A stretch of DNA of 64,000 nt from Actinobacillus succinogenes 130Z (GTDB lineage Bacteria; Pseudomonadota; Gammaproteobacteria; Enterobacterales; Pasteurellaceae). Below, piece after piece: positions 25,323-34,227 of this stretch. The stretch's first letter is position 1. Each line of letters starts with the position of its first letter. The position numbers were made by a program, and so were the translations under genes. The notes beneath the pieces are model-generated. The model ran no database searches. It was not told where the DNA came from and worked only from the letters and a program-made list of their open reading frames with translations. The stretch covers positions 248,001 through 312,000 of the forward strand of contig NC_009655.1 in the NCBI RefSeq assembly GCF_000017245.1, read 5' to 3'.

Positions 25323-27095
25323 ATGGAAATCTTTATGTGGATCAACGAACAGATCCTTTCAAAAGCCCCTTTATTACTGGGTATCGTTGCCTGTATAGGT
25401 TACATTCTGCTAAAAAAAGATACCGCTACCGTAATCAAAGGAACAATTAAAACCATCGTCGGCTTTATGCTGGTACAGGTAGGTGCCGCCACCTTGGTGC
25501 AAGGCTTCAAACCCATCATTGATAATCTGGCTAAATTTCACGGTTTAACCGGCGCGGTGATCGACCCGTACACCAGTATGCAGGCGACCATCCAAACTAT
25601 GGGTGAAAATTACGCCTGGGTCGGTTATGCCGTATTACTGGCATTGGCTATCAATATTTTGTTTGTGATATTCAGACGCTTCACCGGCATCCGCACCATC
25701 ATGCTGACCGGACATATCATGTTTCAGCAGGCGGGTTTGGTTGCCGTGTTCTATATGATTATCGGCGCCTCCATGTGGGAAACCGTGATTTATACCGCCG
25801 TAATTATGGCGTTATATTGGGGTATTTCCTCTAATATCATGTATAAAGCCACGCAGTCCGTCACCGGCGGCGCAGGTTTTTCCATCGGCCACCAACAGCA
25901 GGTGGCGTCCTGGATTGCTACTAAAATCGCGCCGAAATTGGGTGATAAAAACGATAACGTTGATCATATGGACTTACCGAAATGGCTGCATATTTTCCAC
26001 GACAGTATCTCCGCAACCGCCATTGTCATGTCCGTATTCTTCGGCATCATTTTGCTTTCTTTCGGTCTGGAAAATCTGCAATCCATGGCGGGAAAAACCC
26101 ATTGGACCATCTATATTCTTGAAACAGGTTTAAAATTCGCCGTTGCCATTCAGGTTATCGTTATGGGCGTACGAATGTTCGTAGCGGAATTATCCGAAGC
26201 CTTTAAAGGGATTTCCGAGCGCGTAATTCCGAATGCCGTGCTGGCAATCGACTGTGCGGCGATTTACGCTTTCTCGCCGAATGCCATGGTATTCGGTTTC
26301 ATGTGGGGGGCTATCGGTCAGTTCGTCGCAGTGGGCATTCTGCTGGCTGTGGGCGCACCGATTCTGATCATCCCGGGATTTATCCCGATGTTCTTCTCGA
26401 ACGCCACCATCGGCGTATTCTCCAACCATTTCGGCGGCTGGAAAGCCGTGATGAAAATCTGTTTTGTCATGGGGATCATCGAAGTCTTAGGCTCCGCTTG
26501 GGTTATTCAACTGTTAGCCGGTCAAGGTACTACCTTTAACGGCTGGATGGGTATGGCGGACTGGGCGTTATTATTCCCGCCAATCTTACAAGGTATTGTC
26601 AGCATTCCATTCTTTTTCTTCATTTTAGTTGCGCTGTCTTTAATTTATATGTACTTTGCCTCTAGCAAATTACGCGCAGACGAAGCCGCCGCAGCCGCAG
26701 CCGGTAAAACACTGGAACAAATGGACGGTTACGGTTTAGAGGAAGAAGCCGAAACGGAAACCATGCAGGCAGAATCCGTCGCCGAACAAGACGGTGTGCG
26801 TCCGATTCGCATTTTAGCCGTGTGCGGTTCCGGTCAGGGTTCGTCCATGATGATGAAAATGAAAATTAAAGGTTATTTGGATAAACGCGGCATTCCGAAT
26901 ATCATGGATTCCTGCGCCGTCACCGATTACAAAGGCAAACTCAGTGAAATCGACATCATCGTCGCCTCACAGCATTTAGCCGATGAAATTGACGTCGGCG
27001 AAGGCAAATCCGTGCTCGGCGTGAAAAATATGCTGAATCCGAATTCATTCGGCGATGAATTAGTAGAACTCATCAAAAAACATACGGAACAATAA
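25323..27095 (+). CDS. ulaA: Ascorbate-specific PTS EIIC-EIIB fusion (UlaA-UlaB)
   Basis: Imports and phosphorylates L-ascorbate. 590 residues: about 1-450 is the multi-span EIIC permease (RRITGIRT-like RFTGIRTIMLTGHIMFQQAG, FSIGHQQQ, IPGFIPMFFSNATIG), then an Ala/Glu-rich linker (about 455-490), then a complete EIIB domain with phosphorylated C501 in AVCGSGQGSS. E. coli encodes these as separate UlaA and UlaB. Start at 25323 follows AGGAGA. Confidence 0.95.
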   Translation: MEIFMWINEQILSKAPLLLGIVACIGYILLKKDTATVIKGTIKTIVGFMLVQVGAATLVQGFKPIIDNLAKFHGLTGAVIDPYTSMQATIQTMGENYAWVGYAVLLALAINILFVIFRRFTGIRTIMLTGHIMFQQAGLVAVFYMIIGASMWETVIYTAVIMALYWGISSNIMYKATQSVTGGAGFSIGHQQQVASWIATKIAPKLGDKNDNVDHMDLPKWLHIFHDSISATAIVMSVFFGIILLSFGLENLQSMAGKTHWTIYILETGLKFAVAIQVIVMGVRMFVAELSEAFKGISERVIPNAVLAIDCAAIYAFSPNAMVFGFMWGAIGQFVAVGILLAVGAPILIIPGFIPMFFSNATIGVFSNHFGGWKAVMKICFVMGIIEVLGSAWVIQLLAGQGTTFNGWMGMADWALLFPPILQGIVSIPFFFFILVALSLIYMYFASSKLRADEAAAAAAGKTLEQMDGYGLEEEAETETMQAESVAEQDGVRPIRILAVCGSGQGSSMMMKMKIKGYLDKRGIPNIMDSCAVTDYKGKLSEIDIIVASQHLADEIDVGEGKSVLGVKNMLNPNSFGDELVELIKKHTEQ

Positions 27096-27102
27096 TCGCG
27101 TA

Positions 27103-27135
27103 CCGTTCTTTTCGATTTAATCGCGGAAAGAACGG
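27103..27135 (+). promoter_or_regulatory. Intercistronic hairpin between ulaA and ulaC
   Basis: CCGTTCTTT pairs with AAAGAACGG around a 15-base loop; no T run. Could set relative mRNA levels of the permease and EIIA. Confidence 0.5.
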
Positions 27136-27165
27136 ATACTATCCGCAAACAGGAGGAAGATTAGC

Positions 27166-27633
27166 ATGCTAAAAGAATCACTCATTGAAAATAATTCCAT
27201 CAAACTCAACCAAACCGCCGCCGATTGGAAAGAAGCCATTAAAATCGGCACGGATTTATTGGTGGCGGCAGGCACCATCGAACCGCGTTATTACGATCAT
27301 ATTATCGATAATATCGAAAAAATGGGTCCTTACATCATTCTGGCACCGGGATTGGCAATGCCGCACGCCCGACCGGAAGAAGGCGTCATCAAAACCTCAT
27401 TCGCCCTAGTGACACTGAAAGAACCCGTCGCTTTCCAGGGTGAAGACGAACCGGTTTCCGTATTTATCACACTGGCAGGCAGCGATTCCGACAAACACAT
27501 GGAAGGCTTAATGGAAATCACCCAAACGCTGGATGATCCGGACAGCGAAAGCGGCGTCGATCTCGGCAAAATCCTGCGTTGCCAAACCAATGAAGAAGTG
27601 CTGGCGGTCATTGACGCCGCATTAAGCGAATAA
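27166..27633 (+). CDS. ulaC: Ascorbate-specific PTS EIIA component UlaC
   Basis: 155-residue mannitol/fructose-type EIIA. The phosphorylated His is H67 in AMPHARPE. Strong AGGAGGA ribosome site. Transfers phosphate from HPr to the UlaB domain of the upstream fusion. Confidence 0.95.
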   Translation: MLKESLIENNSIKLNQTAADWKEAIKIGTDLLVAAGTIEPRYYDHIIDNIEKMGPYIILAPGLAMPHARPEEGVIKTSFALVTLKEPVAFQGEDEPVSVFITLAGSDSDKHMEGLMEITQTLDDPDSESGVDLGKILRCQTNEEVLAVIDAALSE

Positions 27634-27695
27634 AAACATCGTTATTTTCGACCGCACTTTTACCATAATTTCAAATCTGACAGAGGAAAAATCAA

Positions 27696-28373
27696 ATGAG
27701 CAAACCATTACTTCAAATCGCATTAGATTCACTCACCCTGGAAAAAGCCGTCGCCGACGCCAAACAAGCCGAAAATTCGGTAGAAATTATCGAAATAGGT
27801 ACTATTCTCGCATGTGCCGAAGGCATGAAAGCCGTTTCTGTCTTACGTGCATTACACCCGAATCACATCATTGTATGCGACTTAAAAACCACTGACGGCG
27901 GCGCTATTTTAGCTAAAATGGCATTTGAAGCCGGTGCCGACTGGTTAACGGTTTCCGCCGCCGCCCACCCGGCCACCAAAGCCGCCTGCAAAAAAGTCGC
28001 GGACGAATTTAACGCCGCCCACCCGGATCTGAAAGTGAAAAAAGAAATCCAAATCGAAATTTACGGCAACTGGACATTAGACGACGCCAAAGACTGGGTG
28101 GCATTAGGCGTACAACAAGCCATTTACCACCGTTCCCGCGACGCGGAATTAGCCGGCAAAGGCTGGACGCCGGAAGATGTGGAATTAATGAAAAAACTCT
28201 CGGATTTAGGCCTTCAGCTTTCTATCACCGGCGGCATTGTTCCGCAGGATATTCATTTATTCAAAGAAATCGCAAATGCCAAAGCCTTCATTGCCGGCCG
28301 CGCATTAGTGGGAGAAAAAGGTCAGCAAACCGCCGCAGCCATTCGCGAACAGATCAATCAATATTGGGCGTAA
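27696..28373 (+). CDS. ulaD: 3-keto-L-gulonate-6-phosphate decarboxylase UlaD
   Basis: Converts 3-keto-L-gulonate 6-phosphate to L-xylulose 5-phosphate and CO2. 225 residues of the OMP-decarboxylase suprafamily; E33 (EIGT), D62 and K64 (CDLKTTDGG) form the expected metal/catalytic set, and R-rich SRDAELAGKGW follows. Last gene of the plus-strand ula unit. A broken paralogue lies at 52592-52936. Confidence 0.95.
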   Translation: MSKPLLQIALDSLTLEKAVADAKQAENSVEIIEIGTILACAEGMKAVSVLRALHPNHIIVCDLKTTDGGAILAKMAFEAGADWLTVSAAAHPATKAACKKVADEFNAAHPDLKVKKEIQIEIYGNWTLDDAKDWVALGVQQAIYHRSRDAELAGKGWTPEDVELMKKLSDLGLQLSITGGIVPQDIHLFKEIANAKAFIAGRALVGEKGQQTAAAIREQINQYWA

Positions 28374-28400
28374 CCGCACAACCATAACATTCATCGCCCC

Positions 28401-28463
28401 AAAGTGCGGTTGATTTTCACGGTGTTTTTCATGTAAAAACGCTTGGAATTTTGACCGCGCTTT
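28401..28463. terminator. USS-bounded terminator element, copy A
   Basis: Starts AAAGTGCGGT and ends GACCGCGCTTT, with the internal segment TTTTCACGGTGTTTTTCATG then TAAAAACGCTTGGAATTTT. Nearly the same sequence is at 60935-61000. It ends the ula unit; the right USS has one changed base. Confidence 0.7.
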
Positions 28464-28512
28464 CACACACATAAATCAATATTGAAAAGTCTCAATCTAA
28501 CATCATTTCTTT

Positions 28513-28840
28513 TTAAACCGATCTTTTGGTGATGAGGTTGGTGACCGCTTCACCTGTCACATTTGCTCGGACTGCGCTTTAATTTGCCGTGCTTCGGCTT
28601 TTTCCGTTGCCGTGGCGTTTCGGTCGTTTAGCACCGCTTCTGCTTGTTGACGGTTGGTTTTCGCCTTTCTCACTTTCGTGAGTCCACTGAATGTCGATTT
28701 GGTTTTGGCTGATGTCGCCGATAACTTGCGCCATTTCCAATCGTTCTTCGTAGTCCGCTTTATCATACTGCTGCGAAGCATCAATCTGATTTAAATAGCA
28801 GATAGATTCATATAGTGCAGCACAAATGATTAATTAACGG
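28513..28840 (-). pseudogene. Frameshifted remnant, possibly of a haemagglutinin/CdiA-like adhesin
   Basis: Minus-strand protein-like segments continue across three frames: a first piece containing QQYDKADYEERLEMAQVIGD, then (shift near 28676) KAKTNRQQAEAVLND with NATATEKAEARQIKA, then (shift near 28556) NVTGEAVTNLITKRSV. The helical, Lys/Glu/Ala-rich composition with NATATEKAEA recalls pre-toxin or coiled regions of large filamentous adhesins. Family assignment is tentative; decay is well supported only if the frames belong together. Confidence 0.35.
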
Positions 28841-28920
28841 CGAACATAACGATTCGATTTATCCCTCAAATACGCAAAATAATGAGAAATACTGTGGTCT
28901 GAGCAAACAATGGCACTATT

Positions 28921-28956
28921 AAAAATAAAAAGGTGATTACACAAGCAATCACCTTT
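28921..28956 (-). terminator. Intrinsic terminator after slyD
   Basis: AAAGGTGATT pairs with AATCACCTTT and on the minus strand is followed by TTATTTTT. The rest of 28840-29026 shows no gene. Confidence 0.85.
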
Positions 28957-29026
28957 GAGAATATCGAAACAGACGTCCCTAACAACATAATGAGATTTGA
29001 AAGGGTGTAATATAAATTTTTTACGA

Positions 29027-29728
29027 CTAATGTCCGTGACCGCCGCAGCCGCAGCCACCGTGTCCGTGACCTTCTTTTTTGCCGTGTCCTCCGCAGCAAC
29101 CCTCGCCGTGCGCATGTTCATGGTCGTGATGATGCCCGTGGCCGCCGCAACCGACGTGACCATGTTCATGATCGTGTCCGTGGCCACCGCAACAACCGTG
29201 ACCGTGCTCATGGTCGTGACCATGACCGCCACAACCGCAACCGCCGTGTCCGTGATCATGATCGCCGGAATGAATATGACCGTGCGCGATTTCCTCAGGC
29301 GTCGCTTCGCGGGTCGCCACCACTTCAACCGTGAAATGTAATTCCTGACCCGCCAGCATGTGGTTACCGTCAACCGTCACTTCCGTTTCCGCCACATCGG
29401 TAATCACCACCGGCAACGGCCCCATGTCCGTATCCGCAATAAAACGCATCCCCACTTCTAATTCGTCCACGCCTACGAACACGTCTTTCGGTACGCGTTG
29501 CACCATATTTTCGTTGTATTCGCCGTAACCTTCTTCCGGTTTGACACGAACTTCAAATTTATCGCCGACTTCTTTACCTTCCAAGGCTTTTTCCAAACCG
29601 ATGACCAAATTGTTATGACCCTGTAAATATTCAAGCGGTTGGTTCGCCGGTGCTTCGTCCACTAATACGCCGTCTTCGGTACGGACTTGGTAAGCAATAC
29701 TCACCACTACATTTTTTGCTGCTTTCAT
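29027..29728 (-). CDS. slyD: FKBP-type peptidyl-prolyl isomerase and metallochaperone SlyD
   Basis: 233 residues. FKBP catalytic part with the inserted IF flap (1-148: VVSIAYQV, DEAPANQPLEYLQG, GLEKALEG, VPKDVF, GNHMLAGQ), then an 85-residue His/Cys/Gly tail (149-233) for nickel binding, longer than the roughly 50-residue tail of E. coli SlyD. Tail repeats GHGHDHEHGHG and CGG units. Supplies nickel for hydrogenase or urease in relatives and folds proteins. Confidence 0.95.
   Translation of the reverse strand: MKAAKNVVVSIAYQVRTEDGVLVDEAPANQPLEYLQGHNNLVIGLEKALEGKEVGDKFEVRVKPEEGYGEYNENMVQRVPKDVFVGVDELEVGMRFIADTDMGPLPVVITDVAETEVTVDGNHMLAGQELHFTVEVVATREATPEEIAHGHIHSGDHDHGHGGCGCGGHGHDHEHGHGCCGGHGHDHEHGHVGCGGHGHHHDHEHAHGEGCCGGHGKKEGHGHGGCGCGGHGH
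29030..29284. repeat. Repeats in the slyD metal-binding tail
   Basis: Imperfect tandem DNA repeats encoding GHGHDHEHGH plus CCGG or CGG modules about three to four times. Likely to vary in length between strains by slippage. Confidence 0.65.
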
Positions 29729-29815
29729 TTATGATCCTTAATTACAAGTTAAATTGCGCGCTATTGTATCGGATTAATCTTCCTCTGTCATTATTACGCA
29801 TATATACAATGCGGG

Positions 29816-30514
29816 TTACTGCAAATCGATAGTAGCATTCGCTACCGCTTTAATTTGCGTCGTACCGCTTTCCAGCTGAACCGGTACGCTTGCCGTTTCC
29901 ATTTTGGCCATACGCAACGATGTCGCCGTCATATTATCGTATTCGAATCGTTCCGTATTTATTTTCGGCAGATTCAGCTGCACCAGCGAATAACCTTTCG
30001 CCTGCAGAGCGGTTCGAATTACTTCGGCTTTACTGCGGAATCTTACCAGTACCGCCTGTGTCATTTCATCTTCCAGTTGCGCTTTAGCTTCCGCTGACAG
30101 CAATGCCTGAATAGATTCAATGGAAAGCTGGTCGGAAACTTCGTCCGCCAGTCGCGATAAAGCGTAAAAATCTTTGCTTTCCAGTACAAAATCCGCGCGT
30201 TCAATCCAACCGTTTTTTTGTCCTTTCCCGTCATAGCGCGCAGCGGTATTGCGCTGATTGCTTTGTATTGTCACCGTCTGTTGCGCTTTAATTTTACTTA
30301 ATGCGGACTGGATTTTTTCATTGACGGTCTTGTGTAAAGTTTTGAGGTCTTTGCCTTCTTCCTGTACGAACAGTCGCACTTGCAGCACATCCATCGGCAC
30401 TTCTTTTTGAACTTCTACGGAAAAGTCGATGCGGTTGTTTACCGCAACTCGCTCCGATGGTTGAGCCGCCAGCGCGAAAGGCACCGCCAATAGGATTAAC
30501 GCTAATTTTTTCAT
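29816..30514 (-). CDS. SIMPL-domain (DUF541/YggE-like) periplasmic protein
   Basis: 232 residues. Signal peptide MKKLALILLAVPFALA with cleavage near residue 16-18. The mature part has the SIMPL pattern: VAVNNRIDFSVEVQKEVPMD, tandem alpha/beta structure, VPVQLESGTTQIKAVANATIDLQ at the end. ATG at 30514 after AAGGAG; the longer frame to 30613 is not used. YggE relatives are linked to oxidative stress resistance. Confidence 0.75.
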   Translation of the reverse strand: MKKLALILLAVPFALAAQPSERVAVNNRIDFSVEVQKEVPMDVLQVRLFVQEEGKDLKTLHKTVNEKIQSALSKIKAQQTVTIQSNQRNTAARYDGKGQKNGWIERADFVLESKDFYALSRLADEVSDQLSIESIQALLSAEAKAQLEDEMTQAVLVRFRSKAEVIRTALQAKGYSLVQLNLPKINTERFEYDNMTATSLRMAKMETASVPVQLESGTTQIKAVANATIDLQ

Positions 30515-30719
30515 AAAAAACTCCTTAAAATCTGACCGCACTTTAACATGAGGATTAATCGTTATTAGATGAAGTTTTCGGTTAACAGTACGGTCGATTT
30601 TATCTCTTAGCACGGTTAATTAAACCGCGCTTTCGGCGCGCTATTGTGAGTTGCAATGCAGCCCGGAGAAAGAACCCTATACGGCGCATAGTTTTTTTAG
30701 CTGAAATAACAGCGAAGAA

Positions 30720-31148
30720 CTAACGTTTTTCGTCGTCATCGGCGAATTCGTCATCAAAGAATTCGCCGTCTTCACCGTATTCGTCTTCGTCGGCATTCGG
30801 ATCTTCAAAATATGTGCCCCAGCCGTCATAAATACCGCCGTGTTTGGCCACCAATGGGACGAGTTGCTGCTGTTGCGCGTCGATAATTTCCGCTTTCAGT
30901 TCCACTTCCGCCACTATGTCGAAACAGTACAGCGGTTTACCGTTATCGTCTTCCAGTTCTTCGGCATCCGATACTTCATAACCGGCTTTGAACGCATCTA
31001 CTGCGATTTTTTCCAACTTATCGAAATCATAATGGGCAATATGGTGTTCGATAATATACAGGGCATTCGGATCACTGCCGTCGTTTAACAGGTTTTCGAT
31101 AATTTCCCGGGTTTCGGCCTGTAATTCCTGCGGGGTTGCATGCGTCAT
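30720..31148 (-). CDS. rraB: Regulator of RNase E activity RraB
   Basis: 142-residue protein that binds and restrains RNase E in Enterobacteria. Recognised by NDGSDPNALYIIEHHIAHYDF near the start and GIYDGWGTYFEDP (about 107), plus a strongly acidic C-terminal tail (DEDEYGEDGEFFDDEFADDD). Monocistronic or with mscL upstream. Confidence 0.9.
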   Translation of the reverse strand: MTHATPQELQAETREIIENLLNDGSDPNALYIIEHHIAHYDFDKLEKIAVDAFKAGYEVSDAEELEDDNGKPLYCFDIVAEVELKAEIIDAQQQQLVPLVAKHGGIYDGWGTYFEDPNADEDEYGEDGEFFDDEFADDDEKR

Positions 31149-31171
31149 CTTTTTTCCTTTTACAAAAGAAA

Positions 31172-31199
31172 AAATCTCCTCCCTGCGGAGAAGATTTTT
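31172..31199 (-). terminator. Intrinsic terminator after mscL
   Basis: AAATCTTCTCC and GGAGGAGATTT on the minus strand with a T run, immediately downstream of mscL. Confidence 0.8.
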
Positions 31200-31204
31200 A
31201 CTGA

Positions 31205-31591
31205 TTATTTTTTTAACAAATCGCGAATTTCCGCTAATAATTCTTCCTGACTCGGACCTTTCGGCGCTTCTTCCGCCGGTTTTTTCAGCTTGTTGATAGC
31301 TTTAATCATCAGGAAAATAGCGAAAGCAATAATGATGAAATCAAAAACGTTCTGAATGAACATGCCGTAATTCAACGTAACCGCCGGCGTTTCCCCTACC
31401 GCTTCAGCAAGTACCATTTTCATATCTTTGAAATCGACCCCGCCGGTTAGAATACCCAATACCGGCATGACAACATCACCGACCAACGAGCTGACGATTT
31501 TACCGAATGCACCGCCGATGATCACACCGACCGCCATGTCCACCACGTTGCCACGCATGGCAAATTCGCGAAACTCTTTGATAAAACTCAT
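31205..31591 (-). CDS. mscL: Large-conductance mechanosensitive channel
   Basis: 128 residues, normal MscL size. N-terminal FIKEFREFAMRGNVVDMAVG and GGAFGKIVSSLVGDVVMP mark the first membrane helix; the second is in FDFIIIAFAIFLMIKAINKL. Emergency osmotic release valve of the inner membrane. Follows trkA by 80 bases, a typical trkA-mscL arrangement. Confidence 0.97.
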   Translation of the reverse strand: MSFIKEFREFAMRGNVVDMAVGVIIGGAFGKIVSSLVGDVVMPVLGILTGGVDFKDMKMVLAEAVGETPAVTLNYGMFIQNVFDFIIIAFAIFLMIKAINKLKKPAEEAPKGPSQEELLAEIRDLLKK

Positions 31592-31671
31592 AAATTTGTC
31601 CTTAATAGTAATGAGAAGAAATTGTATTATACTGGAATGATGTTCATTGTATAGCGGTATTTGTTCGTTTT

Positions 31672-33048
31672 TTAGATAAAAAAGGCACTCGGTTGGAATA
31701 GTTTTTCAATGTCCGGCACCATTTTTTTATCGCTTACGTAGACCACTACGTGATCTTCATCCTGCAACACGACGTCTTTCTTGGCAATAATCACGTCATT
31801 CTGACGTAAAATCGCTCCCAGAATCGCACCGTTCGGTAATTTCAGTTCGGATACTTTACGTCCTACCACCGATGATGTGGCTTCATCACCGTGAACGACC
31901 ACTTCCAAAGCTTCCGCCACACCGTGGCGCAAAGTAGCGACATTTGGCGTATCGCCTTTCCGCACGTGGGCCAACAAAGCGGAAATAGTGGCTTGTTGCG
32001 GTGAAATGGCGATATCTATCGCTCCGCCCTGAATCAGGTTGATGTACGCCATGCGTTGAATCAATACCAGTGCTTTTTTCGCGCCGAGCCGTTTTGCTAG
32101 CAACGAAGCCATAATATTGGCTTCATCATCGCTGGTAAGCGAAATAAACGCATCGATATTTTCAATATGTTCTTCAAACAATAAAGACTGATCCGACGCG
32201 TCGCCGTGAAAGACTAAAGTGTCTGACAATTTCTCGGATAATACCATCGCTTTGGCGGCATCACGTTCAATCAGTTTCACGATGCAACTGTGTTCCAACC
32301 TTTTCGCCACGCTGGCACCGATATTACCGCCGCCCACAATCATGACCCGTTTATAAGGTTTTTCCAGACGCTGCAATTCGGACATCACGGCTTTAATATA
32401 GGCGGTTTCACAAATGAACGTCACTTCGTCGCCAGCTTCGATAATGGTGGAGCCCTGCGGACGAATGGTAATATCCTGGCGTAAAATCGACACAATCCGG
32501 CAATTGATGTGCGGCATATGTTCGCGCAGCGCGGAAATGGCATACCCCACCAACGGACCGCCGTAATAAGCTTTACACACTACCAAGCTGATGCGCTGAT
32601 CGGCGAAATGAGCCACTTGCAGCGCACCGGGGTAATCAATCAGACGCACCACCTCATCACTTACCAGTTTTTCCGGTGAAATAATGTGATCGATCGGTAA
32701 CACTTCCGGCAAAAACAATTTATCCTTTTCGCGTAAATAATCATTCTGACGAATCCGCGCGATTTTGGTCGGCGTATTGAACAGCGTGTAACTCACTTGG
32801 CAAGCGACCATATTGACTTCATCGGAACTGGTGACCGCCACCAGCAAATCCGCATCGGGGGCACCCGCTTCGCGCAATACCGCAGGAGACGACGCCACAC
32901 CGCGCACTACGCGCAAATCGTGCTTATCCTGCAAATGTTCCAATCGCGCTTCCGCATTGTCTACCAGCGTAATATCGTTATCTTCACCTACTAAATTTTC
33001 AGCCAGCGTCGTTCCCACTTGTCCGGCGCCCAGAATAATTATTTTCAT
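31672..33048 (-). CDS. trkA: Trk potassium uptake NAD-binding protein TrkA
   Basis: Peripheral regulator of the TrkH/TrkG potassium channel. 458 residues built of two RCK units: Rossmann motifs IILGAGQVGTTLAENL (about 4) and MIVGGGNIGASVAKRL (about 233), each followed by a TrkA-C domain. The ATG at 33048 matches the family start; a GTG-type extension to 33063 is unneeded. Confidence 0.97.
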   Translation of the reverse strand: MKIIILGAGQVGTTLAENLVGEDNDITLVDNAEARLEHLQDKHDLRVVRGVASSPAVLREAGAPDADLLVAVTSSDEVNMVACQVSYTLFNTPTKIARIRQNDYLREKDKLFLPEVLPIDHIISPEKLVSDEVVRLIDYPGALQVAHFADQRISLVVCKAYYGGPLVGYAISALREHMPHINCRIVSILRQDITIRPQGSTIIEAGDEVTFICETAYIKAVMSELQRLEKPYKRVMIVGGGNIGASVAKRLEHSCIVKLIERDAAKAMVLSEKLSDTLVFHGDASDQSLLFEEHIENIDAFISLTSDDEANIMASLLAKRLGAKKALVLIQRMAYINLIQGGAIDIAISPQQATISALLAHVRKGDTPNVATLRHGVAEALEVVVHGDEATSSVVGRKVSELKLPNGAILGAILRQNDVIIAKKDVVLQDEDHVVVYVSDKKMVPDIEKLFQPSAFFI

Positions 33049-33224
33049 GACGGTAGTTCCCATCCCATTGGCTTCATGTGCGACACGAGGGCAGCCAATT
33101 TGTTTTTAAACTTAATTTCGCCCGAATTATAACGGAAATTCCAAAAATTAGCGAAAAAACGACCGCACTTTGCGATTTTACCGAAACCGCTTTATACTGC
33201 AGAAAAAGTACAACGGAGCATAAC

Positions 33225-33857
33225 ATGGAATTACACGACATTCGCGAAGACTACACCAAACGTGAATTATCGGAAAAGCATTGTGCCGCCGATCCGATTA
33301 AACAGTTTGAAAAGTGGCTTAAAGAAGCGATTTGGGCAAAAGTGAACGAACCGACGGCGATGAACATCGCGACCGTCGGGGAAAATGGCAAACCGACCAG
33401 TCGTGTGGTATTATTAAAAGAAGTAAATGCGCAAGGCTTTGTTTTCTTTACTAATTATTTAAGCCGGAAAGGGAAATCCCTGGCGGCGAATCCGTTTGCC
33501 GCCCTGAATTTCTTCTGGCCGGAATTGGAGCGTCAGGTTCGGGTGGAAGGTCATGTGGTGAAGTTGGATGAAATCAAATCCGACGAATATTTTGCCAGCC
33601 GCCCCTATACCAGTCGCGTCGGAGCCTGGGCCAGTGAGCAAAGTGCGGTTATTTCCGGTAAAAATGTGTTGTTGGCGAAAGCGGCGTTAGTTGCAGCGCA
33701 ACATCCGTTAAACGTACCGCGTCCGCCGCATTGGGGCGGTTATATCGTAGAGCCGGATACTATCGAATTCTGGCAAGGTCGTCCGAGCCGATTGCACGAT
33801 CGCATTCGTTATCGTTTGGAAAATCAGATTTGGGTGAAAGAACGCCTTTCCCCGTAG
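33225..33857 (+). CDS. pdxH: Pyridoxamine 5'-phosphate oxidase
   Basis: FMN enzyme making pyridoxal 5'-phosphate. 210 residues with RVVLLKEVNAQGFVFFTNY, SRKGKSLAANP, RQVRVEGHV and PPHWGGY/PDTIEFWQGRPSRLHDR near the C-terminus. ATG at 33225 after ACGGAG; the frame runs upstream to 33078 without protein-like sequence. Nine bases before sdhE. Confidence 0.96.
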   Translation: MELHDIREDYTKRELSEKHCAADPIKQFEKWLKEAIWAKVNEPTAMNIATVGENGKPTSRVVLLKEVNAQGFVFFTNYLSRKGKSLAANPFAALNFFWPELERQVRVEGHVVKLDEIKSDEYFASRPYTSRVGAWASEQSAVISGKNVLLAKAALVAAQHPLNVPRPPHWGGYIVEPDTIEFWQGRPSRLHDRIRYRLENQIWVKERLSP

Positions 33858-33865
33858 GAAAAAAT

Positions 33866-34117
33866 ATGGAATACAATAAATTACGTCTTGAATGGGACTG
33901 CCGTCGCGGCATGTTGGAACTGGATAAAGTGATAATGCCATTTTATCAACAGCATTTCGAGGCCTTGCCCGACGAGAAAAAAGCCGTATTTGTACGGCTT
34001 TTAGCTTGTTCGGATTTGCAACTTTTCTCATGGTTTTTTAACCGCACTTCCGCACCAGATGCCGAGTTACAGGCAATGGTAGACGAAATTCATCAGAAAT
34101 TAAATATCACCTCTTAA
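33866..34117 (+). CDS. sdhE: Flavinator of succinate dehydrogenase/fumarate reductase SdhE
   Basis: 83-residue SdhE (YgfY) with RLEWDCRRGMLELD, the RGMxExD motif needed for covalent flavin attachment. In a succinate-forming Pasteurellacean its client is probably fumarate reductase FrdA. Short intergenic distance to pdxH. A USS lies inside the gene (about 34040), encoding part of FNRTSAPD. Confidence 0.9.
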   Translation: MEYNKLRLEWDCRRGMLELDKVIMPFYQQHFEALPDEKKAVFVRLLACSDLQLFSWFFNRTSAPDAELQAMVDEIHQKLNITS

Positions 34118-34147
34118 GATTTTCTTAAGAATTTTATTGATGCTAAA

Positions 34148-34175
34148 GGAACTTTTTAGAATCATTTTGCTCTAA
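34148..34175 (+). promoter_or_regulatory. Sigma-E promoter of rpoE
   Basis: GGAACTT (34148-34154), 16-base spacer, TCTAA (34171-34175), close to the sigma-E consensus GGAACTT-N16-TCTGA, about 50 bases upstream of rpoE. Implies autoregulation, as known in E. coli. Confidence 0.8.
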
Positions 34176-34227
34176 GAAAGCAAATAAGCTTTTCTCTGAA
34201 ATCTTAGGGCTGACAAAGTGGAGTATT

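Noticed and set aside
29030..29284. Repeat array that might be CRISPR
   Set aside because: Repeats are in frame, encode the SlyD metal tail and lack unique equal-length spacers.
28997..29341. Plus-strand ORF opposite slyD
   Set aside because: Ala/Thr/Val-rich translation is a shadow of the GHGHDHEH repeat; no ribosome site or context.
28834..29373. 179-residue minus-strand ORF
   Set aside because: It is an out-of-frame reading of the slyD tail plus downstream spacer; composition reflects the His/Gly repeat.
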